From positions 1 through 5,446 of the forward strand of contig JAZNLR010000113.1 of the NCBI GenBank assembly GCA_045579195.1: a stretch of 5,446 bases of DNA, read 5' to 3'. The notes below the pieces were generated by a model. The model had not been told where the DNA came from, ran no database searches, and saw only the letters and a program-made list of their open reading frames with translations. Shown in pieces: positions 1 to 5,446 of the stretch. Every line of letters starts with the position of its first letter. Positions within the stretch are counted from its first letter, which is position 1. The translations under genes and the position numbers were made by a program. Origin of the DNA: JAZNLR01 sp045579195 (GTDB taxonomy: Bacteria > Bacillota > Clostridia > Christensenellales > CAMQZB01).

Positions 1-176
1 ATGATGAAGACTTCGGAAGTGGGGATTTCGGTATTCGACCTTACTACGCCCTCGTTTTGGACGAGGGGAAGATCATCGGAAGTGGAAAACACGAAGAATT
101 GATGAAATCGTGTCCGCTATATCAAGAGATCAGTATTTCGCAGATGGGAGGTGATTTCGATGCCACCGAGAGGTAA
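1..176 (+). CDS. ABC exporter half-transporter, C-terminal end only (5' partial)
   Basis: Only the last 57 codons are present, in the frame starting at base 3 and ending with TAA at 174-176. From base 48 on, the protein reads ALVLDEGKIIGSGKHEELMK followed by SCPLYQEI, the typical end of a type IV ABC exporter nucleotide-binding domain (the strand after the H-loop, then the 'HEEL...C.LYQEI' tail). The stop lies 17 bases inside the next gene, also an ABC exporter half. The two are therefore probably translationally coupled and form a heterodimer like TM287/TM288, BmrCD or YheI/YheH; that pairing is inferred from layout. The first 15 residues (DEDFGSGDFGIRPYY) do not resemble the expected 'AHR.ST...AD' H-loop stretch, so the extreme left edge may be rearranged, mutated or misassembled. 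No substrate can be inferred. Confidence 0.8.
   Translation, partial: DEDFGSGDFGIRPYYALVLDEGKIIGSGKHEELMKSCPLYQEISISQMGGDFDATER
146..154 (+). promoter_or_regulatory. Ribosome binding site of the second ABC exporter gene
   Basis: GGGAGGTGA is a near-perfect Shine-Dalgarno sequence lying inside the 3' end of the upstream ABC gene, five bases before the ATG at 160. The in-frame GTG at 151 falls within this element, so it is very unlikely to be the start. This site decides the start at 160. Confidence 0.85.
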
Positions 177-1941
177 AATGCCAAGTGGGGCAAACGATCG
201 TCCAAAAGATCGAAGGAGAACGCTGTTGCGCCTCTGGAAGTACTTCAGCGAACATATCGGGCTTATTATCCTTGCGTTTTTCCTGATGATCGGAAGCAAC
301 GGACTCTCGCTGTTCGGACCGCACATCTCCGGCCTTGCAATCGATGCAATCGGGTTGAAGGCGGGGGAGGCTGATTTTCCGCGCGTTATCTTCTTCTGCG
401 GTTTGATGGCTGTCTTCTATCTCGTCTCTGCGTGCTTGTCTTACATCCTGTCGCGCGTGATGATCAATCTAAGTCAAAGTATTTCAAGAAGACTTAGGCA
501 AGACGTTTTTGAAAAGCTGATGGAGTTGCCGGTTTCCTTTTTTGACAAGCAACAGATTGGAGATATCATTAGCCGCATCTCCTATGATATTGACACGGTT
601 TCAGCATCTTTGTCGAACGACATCCTTGCAATTTTAACGAGTGTCATCACGGTCGTTGGTTCATTTGTGATGATGATTGTAAAATCACCCATCCTTGTTC
701 TCGTTTTCGTTGTGACAATCCCGATCTCACTTCTTTTTACGCGTTATATGATGAAGCACATTCGTCCGCTCTTCAGAAAACGCTCTAAAAAGCTTGGAGA
801 ACTGAATGGATATGTCGAAGAAGTTGTGACCGGACAAAAGACCATTAAGGTCTATCACTGCGAAGACGTTATGCAAGCGCGTTTTGATGAAGAAAACAGA
901 GAGGCAGTTGATGCTTGTTTCCGCGCGGAGTATTACGGCGGCGTCATTGGACCGTCTGTAAACTTCATTGGAAAGCTCTCGCTTGCGTTGACGAGTATGT
1001 TTGGTGCCATTCTCTTCTTGAAGGGAAATCTTTCGCTCGGAAACTTACAGGCGTTTGTGATGTACTCCGGTCGCTTCTCTGGGCCAATCAACGAGATTGC
1101 AAACATCGCAAGTGAGATTCAGTCTGCGTTGGCGGCGGCAGAGCGCGTTTTTACGTTGATTGACGAAGAGCCTGAACTTGCTGACGTTGAGGGGGCAATT
1201 GAAATTGTAGACCCCATCGGAAACGTCGCGATGGAGGATGTGAATTTTGGATATTTGCCCGAAAAACAGATTATCCACAACTTGAACCTGACTGCGAAAA
1301 GTGGAAGCTTAGTTGCAATCGTCGGGCCGACGGGTGCTGGAAAAACAACGTTGATCAACCTCTTGATGCGTTTTTATGATCCGCAGGAAGGTCGCATTAC
1401 GCTGGATGAGAACGATATCCGCGATTGCACGAGAAGCAGCGTTCGAAAGTCATATGCAATGGTCTTGCAAGACACATGGCTGTTCCACGGAACAGTTTTT
1501 GACAATATTGCGTATGGTAAGAAGGATGCAACGATGGAAGAAGTTGTTGCGGCTGCCAAGGCTGCGAAAATTCATCGCTATATTATGAGTTTACCTGATG
1601 AATATAACACCGTTCTCAATGAAGACGGAATGAACATTTCGCAAGGGCAGAAACAGTTGATGACAATTGCACGAGCAATGCTCCTTGATGCGAAGATGCT
1701 GATTTTGGATGAAGCAACCTCCAACGTTGACACGAGAACGGAGCTTCGAATTCAGGAGGCAATGCGCACATTAATGAAGGATAAGACATGTTTTGTCATT
1801 GCGCACAGACTTTCAACCATCCAAAATGCAGACACGATTCTCGTCATTCAAAAAGGAGACGTTGTTGAACAGGGTAACCACGAGGAGCTCTTAAAGCTCG
1901 GTGGGGTCTATGCGGGGATGTATCGCTCTCAATTTGTATAA
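160..1941 (+). CDS. ABC exporter half-transporter (transmembrane domain fused to ATPase domain)
   Basis: A 593-residue type IV ABC exporter half, full length for the family, located in the cytoplasmic membrane and using ATP to move an unidentified substrate outward. After a short polar N-terminus (MPPRGKMPSG...), hydrophobic segments lie at about residues 32-53, 76-97, 155-174, 178-193, 260-287 and 292-316, consistent with six helices. The ATPase domain follows from about residue 345. It shows Walker A GPTGAGKTT (389-397), Q-loop Gln437, signature ISQGQ (493-497), Walker B MLILDEATS (513-521) with catalytic Glu518, and H-loop His549. The signature is a variant of LSGGQ that is common in this subfamily. 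All ATPase residues are intact, so this is probably the hydrolysis-competent partner if the dimer is asymmetric. The start at ATG 160 is chosen because a strong Shine-Dalgarno precedes it. It overlaps the preceding ABC gene by 17 bases and ends just before a terminator. Multidrug or lipid export is possible but not shown. Confidence 0.95.
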   Translation: MPPRGKMPSGANDRPKDRRRTLLRLWKYFSEHIGLIILAFFLMIGSNGLSLFGPHISGLAIDAIGLKAGEADFPRVIFFCGLMAVFYLVSACLSYILSRVMINLSQSISRRLRQDVFEKLMELPVSFFDKQQIGDIISRISYDIDTVSASLSNDILAILTSVITVVGSFVMMIVKSPILVLVFVVTIPISLLFTRYMMKHIRPLFRKRSKKLGELNGYVEEVVTGQKTIKVYHCEDVMQARFDEENREAVDACFRAEYYGGVIGPSVNFIGKLSLALTSMFGAILFLKGNLSLGNLQAFVMYSGRFSGPINEIANIASEIQSALAAAERVFTLIDEEPELADVEGAIEIVDPIGNVAMEDVNFGYLPEKQIIHNLNLTAKSGSLVAIVGPTGAGKTTLINLLMRFYDPQEGRITLDENDIRDCTRSSVRKSYAMVLQDTWLFHGTVFDNIAYGKKDATMEEVVAAAKAAKIHRYIMSLPDEYNTVLNEDGMNISQGQKQLMTIARAMLLDAKMLILDEATSNVDTRTELRIQEAMRTLMKDKTCFVIAHRLSTIQNADTILVIQKGDVVEQGNHEELLKLGGVYAGMYRSQFV

Positions 1942-1947
1942 AAATTA

Positions 1948-1979
1948 AGGCACGCTTAAAACAAGCGTGCCTCTTTTTT
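1948..1979 (+). terminator. Intrinsic terminator after the ABC exporter pair
   Basis: AGGCACGCTT (1948-1957) pairs perfectly with AAGCGTGCCT (1963-1972) around a five-base loop AAAAC. A T-rich run (1974-1979) follows. It lies seven bases after the ABC stop codon and separates the exporter unit from the next operon. Confidence 0.93.
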
Positions 1980-1984
1980 AAGAT

Positions 1985-2013
1985 TTGACGTGTCAATTTC
2001 ATTTGCATAGATT
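1985..2013 (+). promoter_or_regulatory. Probable sigma-A-type promoter of the DUF2953-gerW-dac-rluB operon
   Basis: TTGACG (1985-1990, five of six consensus bases) is separated by exactly 17 bases from TAGATT (2008-2013, four of six). Transcription would begin near 2020, leaving a leader of about 20 bases before the ATG at 2039. The element starts six bases after the T-run of the preceding terminator, which supports a new transcription unit here. No operator-like inverted repeat is evident around it. A vegetative rather than sporulation sigma factor is suggested by the match, but this is inference. Confidence 0.6.
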
Positions 2014-2038
2014 CTAAAAAAGTGCAAAGAGTACTTTT

Positions 2039-2587
2039 ATGGACTGGAAAAAAGTAGGGATCTGTTGTCTTGTGGCGGCAGTTGTGCTCTTGGTGCTTTT
2101 TGCGCGTGTGCGCATTCGTGCGGACGTCATCATTCGCATTCGTGAAAAACTCGGATTATTCACATTGACCCTCTTTGGATTGCAAGCAAACGGAATGATT
2201 CGGATTGAGAAAACGTCTCTTTGTTTGCAAATTGGAAGATTCCGTTTCAAAAAAGGGGTTTTAAAGAGTGAGCAGAATGAAACAAAGCTCTTTGATCGAT
2301 TGTATCGGCTTGGAAGAGTTCATCTACTTGCGATGCGCTTGTTGTCCGGAACAGACGACCTTGCCTCATCCATCAAGGGTTGCAGTGCGTTTGAATGCGG
2401 TTGCGCAATGTTATTTCCGATATTGCGAACGAAGTATGAGGGAGTCAGACTTTCTGCATCGCATAAGATTCACGTTGGGAACGAGAGCGCTAAGATATTG
2501 ATGAGCGGAATATTTTCACTACGAATTGCGGAAATTATCTATATCGCATTTGCAGAAGGATTATCCAAAAAAGGAGAAGAAAAATGA
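2039..2587 (+). CDS. DUF2953-like membrane protein (YtfI-like)
   Basis: A 182-residue protein with one N-terminal membrane segment (about residues 6-22, GICCLVAAVVLLVLF after the basic start MDWKK). A basic, beta-rich-looking stretch follows (RVRIRADVIIRIREKLGLF). A C-terminal segment, GIFSLRIAEIIYIAFAEG (157-174), is moderately hydrophobic and resembles the end of DUF2953 proteins. In Bacillus subtilis, ytfI (DUF2953) lies directly upstream of ytfJ/gerW, the same order as here, so the call rests on architecture plus position more than on strong motifs. The biochemical function of the family is unknown; this one is somewhat shorter than YtfI. The ribosome binding site is weak (AAAGAG, 2026-2031). 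The stop overlaps the next start as ATGA, so the two genes are probably translationally coupled. Confidence 0.8.
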   Translation: MDWKKVGICCLVAAVVLLVLFARVRIRADVIIRIREKLGLFTLTLFGLQANGMIRIEKTSLCLQIGRFRFKKGVLKSEQNETKLFDRLYRLGRVHLLAMRLLSGTDDLASSIKGCSAFECGCAMLFPILRTKYEGVRLSASHKIHVGNESAKILMSGIFSLRIAEIIYIAFAEGLSKKGEEK

Positions 2588-2979
2588 GCATGCAAGTTGG
2601 ATCGGAAAATCAGATTGAGCGTGTTATGAGCGCAGCGATGGGAAATATCAAACAGATTGTTGATGTTGACACTGTCATAGGGCGGCCATTGACAGGCCTG
2701 GATGGAAGTATGATCATTCCGTTTTCTAAGGTCACAATTGGCTTTTTGGTAGGCGGCGGAGAGTATGGTGAACTTAAAAGCGTGGATGCGCGAGAGGAAC
2801 ACCCATTTGCAGGAGGAAGCGGAGCGTATGTGCAAATTGATCCCTCCGGCTTTTTGATTGCAAAAGAAGATGAGGTGAAAACAGTAACTCTTGGAGAAGG
2901 ACCGCTTGACCGACTTTTTGATTCTGCAAGTGAACTTCTCAACCGAATTAAGGCGAATAAGGAAGCGGGAAAAAATTGA
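2584..2979 (+). CDS. gerW: GerW/YtfJ-family protein
   Basis: A 131-residue soluble protein of the GerW (YtfJ) family; B. subtilis YtfJ is slightly longer. Recognisable parts are the helical N-terminus (IERVMSAAMGNIKQIVD), then VIGRPLTGLDGSMIIPFSKV (31-50) and the glycine-rich TIGFLVGGGEYG (51-62). After these come the GGSGAYVQIDPSGFLIA segment (77-93) and a C-terminal helix (DRLFDSASELLNRIK). In B. subtilis the protein is forespore-expressed and needed for normal germination, but the family also occurs in bacteria that do not sporulate, so its presence alone does not prove sporulation. A good Shine-Dalgarno (AAGGAGA, 2571-2577) precedes the ATG, which overlaps the previous stop by four bases. 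Its own stop overlaps the next start in the same way. The identification is firm; the molecular role is poorly known even in the model organism. Confidence 0.92.
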   Translation: MSMQVGSENQIERVMSAAMGNIKQIVDVDTVIGRPLTGLDGSMIIPFSKVTIGFLVGGGEYGELKSVDAREEHPFAGGSGAYVQIDPSGFLIAKEDEVKTVTLGEGPLDRLFDSASELLNRIKANKEAGKN

Positions 2980-4094
2980 AAAATCAAGTATTGAAAGTCC
3001 TGTTTGCGTTCATCTTTTTTGCTACCATTTTTCCGGTGGTTAAAAGCGCGGATGCCGTTGTTGCCAAAGGGTATGCCGTGATGGAGCAGAGCACGAGGCG
3101 AATGCTCTTTTGTGAGAACGAAAACCTTCGCCTCCCAATGGCGTCAACAACAAAAATATTGACGGCGATCACAGCAATTGAATGTTGTGATGATTTGGAT
3201 CGCATCGTTACGGTTCCAAGAGAGGCGCAAGGCGTGGAAGGGTCAAGCATCTATCTTGAGACGGGGGAGCAACTGTCCGTTCGAGATCTTCTGTACGGTT
3301 TGATGTTGCAATCTGGAAACGATGCTGCTGTCGCGCTTTCGATGACTGTTTTAAGCGGGAAGGAGGAGTTCATCAAGAAGATGAACGAGGTCGCGCGAGC
3401 TGCAGGGGCAATGAACAGTAATTTTAAAAATCCGCACGGTTTGCATGATCCCGAACATTATACAACGTGTCGCGATCTTGCCCTCATCACTGCATATGCA
3501 ATGGGGAATCCAGTTTTTAAAGAGATTTGTGCAACAAAACGTGTTGAGATTCCATGGAATCATCGGGAATATAACCGAATTATCCTTAATAAAAATAAGT
3601 TGCTTTCAAGATTTGAAGGTGCAAACGGGGTGAAAACGGGGTACACAAAAGCGGCGGGAAGATGTCTTGTTTCTGCGGCGGAACGGGATGGAATGCAGCT
3701 CATTTGTGTGACGCTCAACTGTCCCTCAATGTGGGAGGATTCGGCTTCTCTTTTAGAACGAGGTTTTTCTCAATTTAAAATGATAAACCTCTGCGAGAAG
3801 GGAACGCTTCGCTCTTTGCCTGTTGAAGGCCTCGGTAAAAGCGCGAATGTCGGTCTTAAAAATCCAATTTGTTATCCGTTGAGAGAGGAAGAACAAAAGC
3901 ATATTTCGTTTGAGATAAAAACGCGTGATTGTTTGACCGCGCCAATGAAATCAGGGGAAGAAGTTGGAAAAATTCAAGTTTTCTTAAACAAACAGTTGAT
4001 TTTTGAAGAAAAAATCTTTACTATGGAGGAGGTCAGTTATCGGGAGTTCTTTGATGTTCTAAATGGAATTGCCGATCACTGGGGAATAAAATGA
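2976..4094 (+). CDS. D-alanyl-D-alanine carboxypeptidase (peptidase S11, DacF/DacB-like)
   Basis: A 372-residue penicillin-binding-protein-type carboxypeptidase that removes the terminal D-Ala from peptidoglycan stem pentapeptides, limiting cross-linking. A signal peptide is visible: basic n-region, hydrophobic core VLFAFIFFATIFPVV (8-22), and a likely cleavage after ADA (25-27). Active-site motifs are in order: STTK (57-60, Ser57 nucleophile, Lys60), SGN (113-115) and KTG (220-222). A PBP5-type C-terminal beta domain is suggested from about 250 to 345. The last ~25 residues (SYREFFDVLNGIADHWGIK at the end) contain no clear membrane helix and could be a weak amphipathic anchor. The start is taken as TTG 2976, which overlaps the gerW stop as TTGA and keeps a full signal peptide; another in-frame TTG at 2991 would also leave a signal peptide. 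The purine-rich GGAAGCGGG upstream is a mediocre ribosome binding site, so coupling to gerW translation is likely. Whether it acts in vegetative wall or spore cortex is not decidable here. Confidence 0.94.
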   Translation: MKNQVLKVLFAFIFFATIFPVVKSADAVVAKGYAVMEQSTRRMLFCENENLRLPMASTTKILTAITAIECCDDLDRIVTVPREAQGVEGSSIYLETGEQLSVRDLLYGLMLQSGNDAAVALSMTVLSGKEEFIKKMNEVARAAGAMNSNFKNPHGLHDPEHYTTCRDLALITAYAMGNPVFKEICATKRVEIPWNHREYNRIILNKNKLLSRFEGANGVKTGYTKAAGRCLVSAAERDGMQLICVTLNCPSMWEDSASLLERGFSQFKMINLCEKGTLRSLPVEGLGKSANVGLKNPICYPLREEEQKHISFEIKTRDCLTAPMKSGEEVGKIQVFLNKQLIFEEKIFTMEEVSYREFFDVLNGIADHWGIK

Positions 4095-4107
4095 AGAGAG
4101 ACGAAAG

Positions 4108-4815
4108 ATGCGAATTAATAAGTTCTTGGCAACGTGTGGCGTTGCAAGCAGAAGACAATGCGATAAATTGATTGAGGCAGGAAGCGTGACGATCAATGGA
4201 AGAGTCGCAAACCTTTGGGATAATGTCAAAGAAAACAGTGACGTTGTTAAAGTGAACGGAGCGCAGGTGAAGCTTGCTGAGAACTACGTTTACTATATTA
4301 TGAATAAGCCGAAGGGGGTTATCTCAGCTGTTTCCGATGATCGCGGAAGAAAGACTGTCGTCGATTTGATCAAGAATGAGTCGGCACGCATTTACCCAGT
4401 CGGACGCCTCGATTACGATTCTGAAGGCCTTCTTCTTTTAACCAATGATGGAGATCTTGCGTTCCGCTTGACACATCCGGCAAATGAAGTCCCCAAGACG
4501 TACGTTGTGCGCATTGAGGGAACGCTTTCGCTTGCGGAGTCGGATAAATTAAAGAGCGGAATTGAAATCGGAGAAGGTGAGATTGCAAAGGCAGGAAGAA
4601 TTCACGTGACGGACACCGACGGAAAAATCACTAGAGTTGAAATCGTTATCTCTGAAGGTAAAAATCGTGAGATTCGTAGGATGATGGAAGCGCTCGGAAA
4701 GAACGTTGTCTTTTTGAAGAGAACAAAAATTGGAGATCTTCGTTTGAGCGGGTTGAATCGTGGTGAATATCGCAAGCTTACGGCGGCGGAAATTGAATAT
4801 TTGAAGAACGTTTAA
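4108..4815 (+). CDS. rluB: 23S rRNA pseudouridine synthase RluB-type (RsuA/RluB/E/F family)
   Basis: A 235-residue protein, normal length for the family. It converts a specific uridine of 23S rRNA to pseudouridine (U2605 in E. coli RluB). An S4 RNA-binding domain occupies about residues 1-48 (MRINKFLATCGVASRR...). The catalytic domain follows with YYIMNKPKGVIS (62-73) and the hallmark GRLDYDSEGLLLLTNDG (99-115), in which Asp102 is the catalytic aspartate. The C-terminal EGKNREIRRMMEALG (183-197) is also typical. It follows the carboxypeptidase by 13 bases; the purine-rich GAAGAGAG (4093-4100) may serve as a weak ribosome binding site. In many Bacillota rluB lies at the end of a dacB/dacF-spmA-spmB cluster, so its position here fits. 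RluB is preferred over RluE/RluF or RsuA by motif form and synteny, but the exact target uridine is not proven. Confidence 0.95.
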   Translation: MRINKFLATCGVASRRQCDKLIEAGSVTINGRVANLWDNVKENSDVVKVNGAQVKLAENYVYYIMNKPKGVISAVSDDRGRKTVVDLIKNESARIYPVGRLDYDSEGLLLLTNDGDLAFRLTHPANEVPKTYVVRIEGTLSLAESDKLKSGIEIGEGEIAKAGRIHVTDTDGKITRVEIVISEGKNREIRRMMEALGKNVVFLKRTKIGDLRLSGLNRGEYRKLTAAEIEYLKNV

Positions 4816-4821
4816 TTTTAG

Positions 4822-4852
4822 AATCCTCAATTTTTTGAGGATTTTTCTTTTT
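4822..4852 (+). terminator. Intrinsic terminator after rluB
   Basis: AATCCTCAA (4822-4830) pairs perfectly with TTGAGGATT (4835-4843) around a TTTT loop. It is followed by T-rich sequence (TTT, C, then TTTTT to 4852). The stem is fairly AT-rich but the layout is standard. It starts seven bases after the rluB stop and closes the four-gene operon. Confidence 0.88.
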
Positions 4853-4888
4853 CTTGTTTATTATTTAACATTTGCCCGCGTATCTTAC

Positions 4889-4917
4889 TTGCCTTTTCAG
4901 AAAAAATTGTCTATAAT
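4889..4917 (+). promoter_or_regulatory. Sigma-A-type promoter of the carboxyltransferase gene
   Basis: TTGCCT (4889-4894) and a perfect TATAAT (4912-4917) are separated by 17 bases in an AT-rich stretch, with A-rich sequence between them. Transcription would start near 4924, giving a leader of about 37 bases. It lies directly downstream of the rluB terminator, so the carboxyltransferase is the first gene of its own unit. No operator-like palindrome or riboswitch-sized leader is seen. Confidence 0.8.
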
Positions 4918-4950
4918 ATGCTGGGATATAAAGTAGTATCAACAAATTTT

Positions 4951-4956
4951 GGAGGT
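4951..4956 (+). promoter_or_regulatory. Ribosome binding site of the carboxyltransferase gene
   Basis: GGAGGT is a full consensus Shine-Dalgarno, four bases before the ATG at 4961 (GGAGGTTAAAATG). Together with the consensus -10 box this suggests a well-expressed gene and fixes the start codon. Confidence 0.88.
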
Positions 4957-4960
4957 TAAA

Positions 4961-5446
4961 ATGGACAGAGTTGAGCTTTTAAAGCAGACGAAAAACGATC
5001 TTAATGCAACGTCCAAGGGAATCCGTGAATTTATTTCCTCGATTCTCGATGAGAGCAGTTTTGTTGAGACCGGAACGTTTGCGTTTTCGGATAATACCAC
5101 GTTTGATTCTGCGAATGTTAAAGGCGAGGGCGTCATCACCGGATACGGAACGATCGATGGCATTCCCGTCTATTTGTACGCTCAGAATTACGACGTGCTG
5201 AAGGGCGGTCTTGGTAAGGCGCATGCAGACAAGATTGTTCGCACGTTGGATGCAGCGCTCAAGACAAAGACTGCAGTTCTTGCGATTATGGACACTGCAG
5301 GTGCACGTCTTGGAGAAGGCATCGAAGCGTTGGAAGGATATGCTCAGATTATGGCTAAGAGCGTTCGTCTTTCGGGTGAGGTTCCTCAGATTGGAATCGT
5401 GAAGGGGCAGGCTCTTGGATGTATGAGCTATATCGCTGCAAGTCGG
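4961..5446 (+). CDS. Biotin-dependent carboxyltransferase-family protein, N-terminal part (3' partial)
   Basis: The first 162 codons are open to the right edge. The protein starts MDRVELLKQTKNDLNATSKG, then FISSILDESSFVET (24-37). Crotonase-fold carboxyltransferase features follow: GEGVITGYGTIDGIPVYLYA (55-74), the GGLGKAHADKI segment (81-91, compare 'GGS.GE.HA.KI') and MDTAGARLGEG (108-118). It continues as QIGIVKGQALGCMSYIAA. These match the N-terminal half of the acyl-CoA carboxyltransferase family (propionyl-/acetyl-CoA carboxylase beta subunits and the alpha subunits of sodium-pumping methylmalonyl-/glutaconyl-CoA decarboxylases). Such enzymes move a carboxyl group between biotin on a carrier protein and an acyl-CoA. 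Substrate, and carboxylase versus decarboxylase role, cannot be told from this fragment. Its N-terminus is shorter than in classical PccB/MmdA proteins and resembles the short clostridial subfamily, from memory of the family. Family members run to roughly 450-520 residues, so about two thirds are missing. Confidence 0.9.
   Translation, partial: MDRVELLKQTKNDLNATSKGIREFISSILDESSFVETGTFAFSDNTTFDSANVKGEGVITGYGTIDGIPVYLYAQNYDVLKGGLGKAHADKIVRTLDAALKTKTAVLAIMDTAGARLGEGIEALEGYAQIMAKSVRLSGEVPQIGIVKGQALGCMSYIAASR

Noticed and set aside
151..159. GTG at 151 as the start of the second ABC gene (596 residues)
   Set aside because: The GTG is part of the GGGAGGTGA Shine-Dalgarno itself; ATG 160 has correct spacing and gives the family-typical MPPRG start.
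2539..2835. 98-codon minus-strand open frame across the DUF2953/gerW junction
   Set aside because: It lies antisense to two recognised genes and shows no coding signals of its own.
2610..2987. 125-codon open frame on the minus strand opposite gerW
   Set aside because: It mirrors a well-supported gene, has low-complexity serine/proline content and no ribosome binding site or family resemblance.
4091..4107. ATG at 4091 as a start overlapping the carboxypeptidase stop (ATGA)
   Set aside because: It reads in a different frame from rluB and gives no family-like protein; the S4 domain starts at ATG 4108.
4549..4830. 93-codon minus-strand open frame opposite the end of rluB
   Set aside because: It is antisense to the conserved RluB catalytic domain and would begin inside the rluB terminator region.
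4816..4960. Possible riboswitch or small RNA in the rluB-carboxyltransferase gap
   Set aside because: The 145 bases are fully explained by a terminator, an AT-rich promoter and a 37-base leader; no further stable pairing is visible.
4939..5224. Two overlapping minus-strand open frames opposite the carboxyltransferase start
   Set aside because: They are shadows of a clear carboxyltransferase reading frame with promoter and ribosome binding site on the plus strand.
1..5446. Mobile element, CRISPR, toxin-antitoxin or defence system
   Set aside because: No terminal inverted repeats, transposase or integrase, regularly spaced repeats, or defence-type domains were seen; every gene belongs to a housekeeping, cell-wall or transport family.

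Overview
The window looks like chromosomal DNA from a low-to-mid GC Gram-positive bacterium (Bacillota, probably a Clostridia-like anaerobe). The indicators are a DUF2953-type membrane protein followed by a GerW/YtfJ-family protein, a DacF/DacB-type D,D-carboxypeptidase and RluB, strong GGAGG-type ribosome binding sites, TTG as an alternative start, and short hairpin-plus-T terminators. All genes read on the plus strand. I see no RNA genes, CRISPR arrays, insertion sequences or phage genes.

Region 1 (1-1972): the 3' end of one ABC exporter half-transporter overlaps by 17 bases the start of a second, complete one (160-1941). This is the usual arrangement of a heterodimeric type IV ABC exporter. 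A clean intrinsic terminator (1948-1979) closes the unit. The first ~45 bases do not read as the ABC H-loop region expected there in any frame.

Region 2 (1985-4852): a likely sigma-A-type promoter (1985-2013) sits directly behind that terminator. It leads a tight four-gene operon: a DUF2953-like membrane protein, GerW/YtfJ-like protein, a secreted penicillin-binding-protein-like D-Ala-D-Ala carboxypeptidase, and the 23S rRNA pseudouridine synthase RluB. The first three overlap by 4 bases at each junction (ATGA, then TTGA), and rluB follows after 13 bases. The set resembles the cell-wall/sporulation neighbourhoods of Bacillota, but no spmA or spmB lies between the carboxypeptidase and rluB. 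A hairpin terminator follows rluB.

Region 3 (4889-5446): a well-formed promoter (TTGCCT, 17-base spacer, TATAAT) and a GGAGGT ribosome binding site drive the first 162 codons of a biotin-dependent carboxyltransferase-family protein. It runs off the right edge and probably opens a (de)carboxylase operon.

Overall the genes look ordinary and recognisable. I found no convincing undescribed system. The points most worth a second look are the discordant left edge, the missing spmA/spmB, and what lies downstream of the carboxyltransferase.
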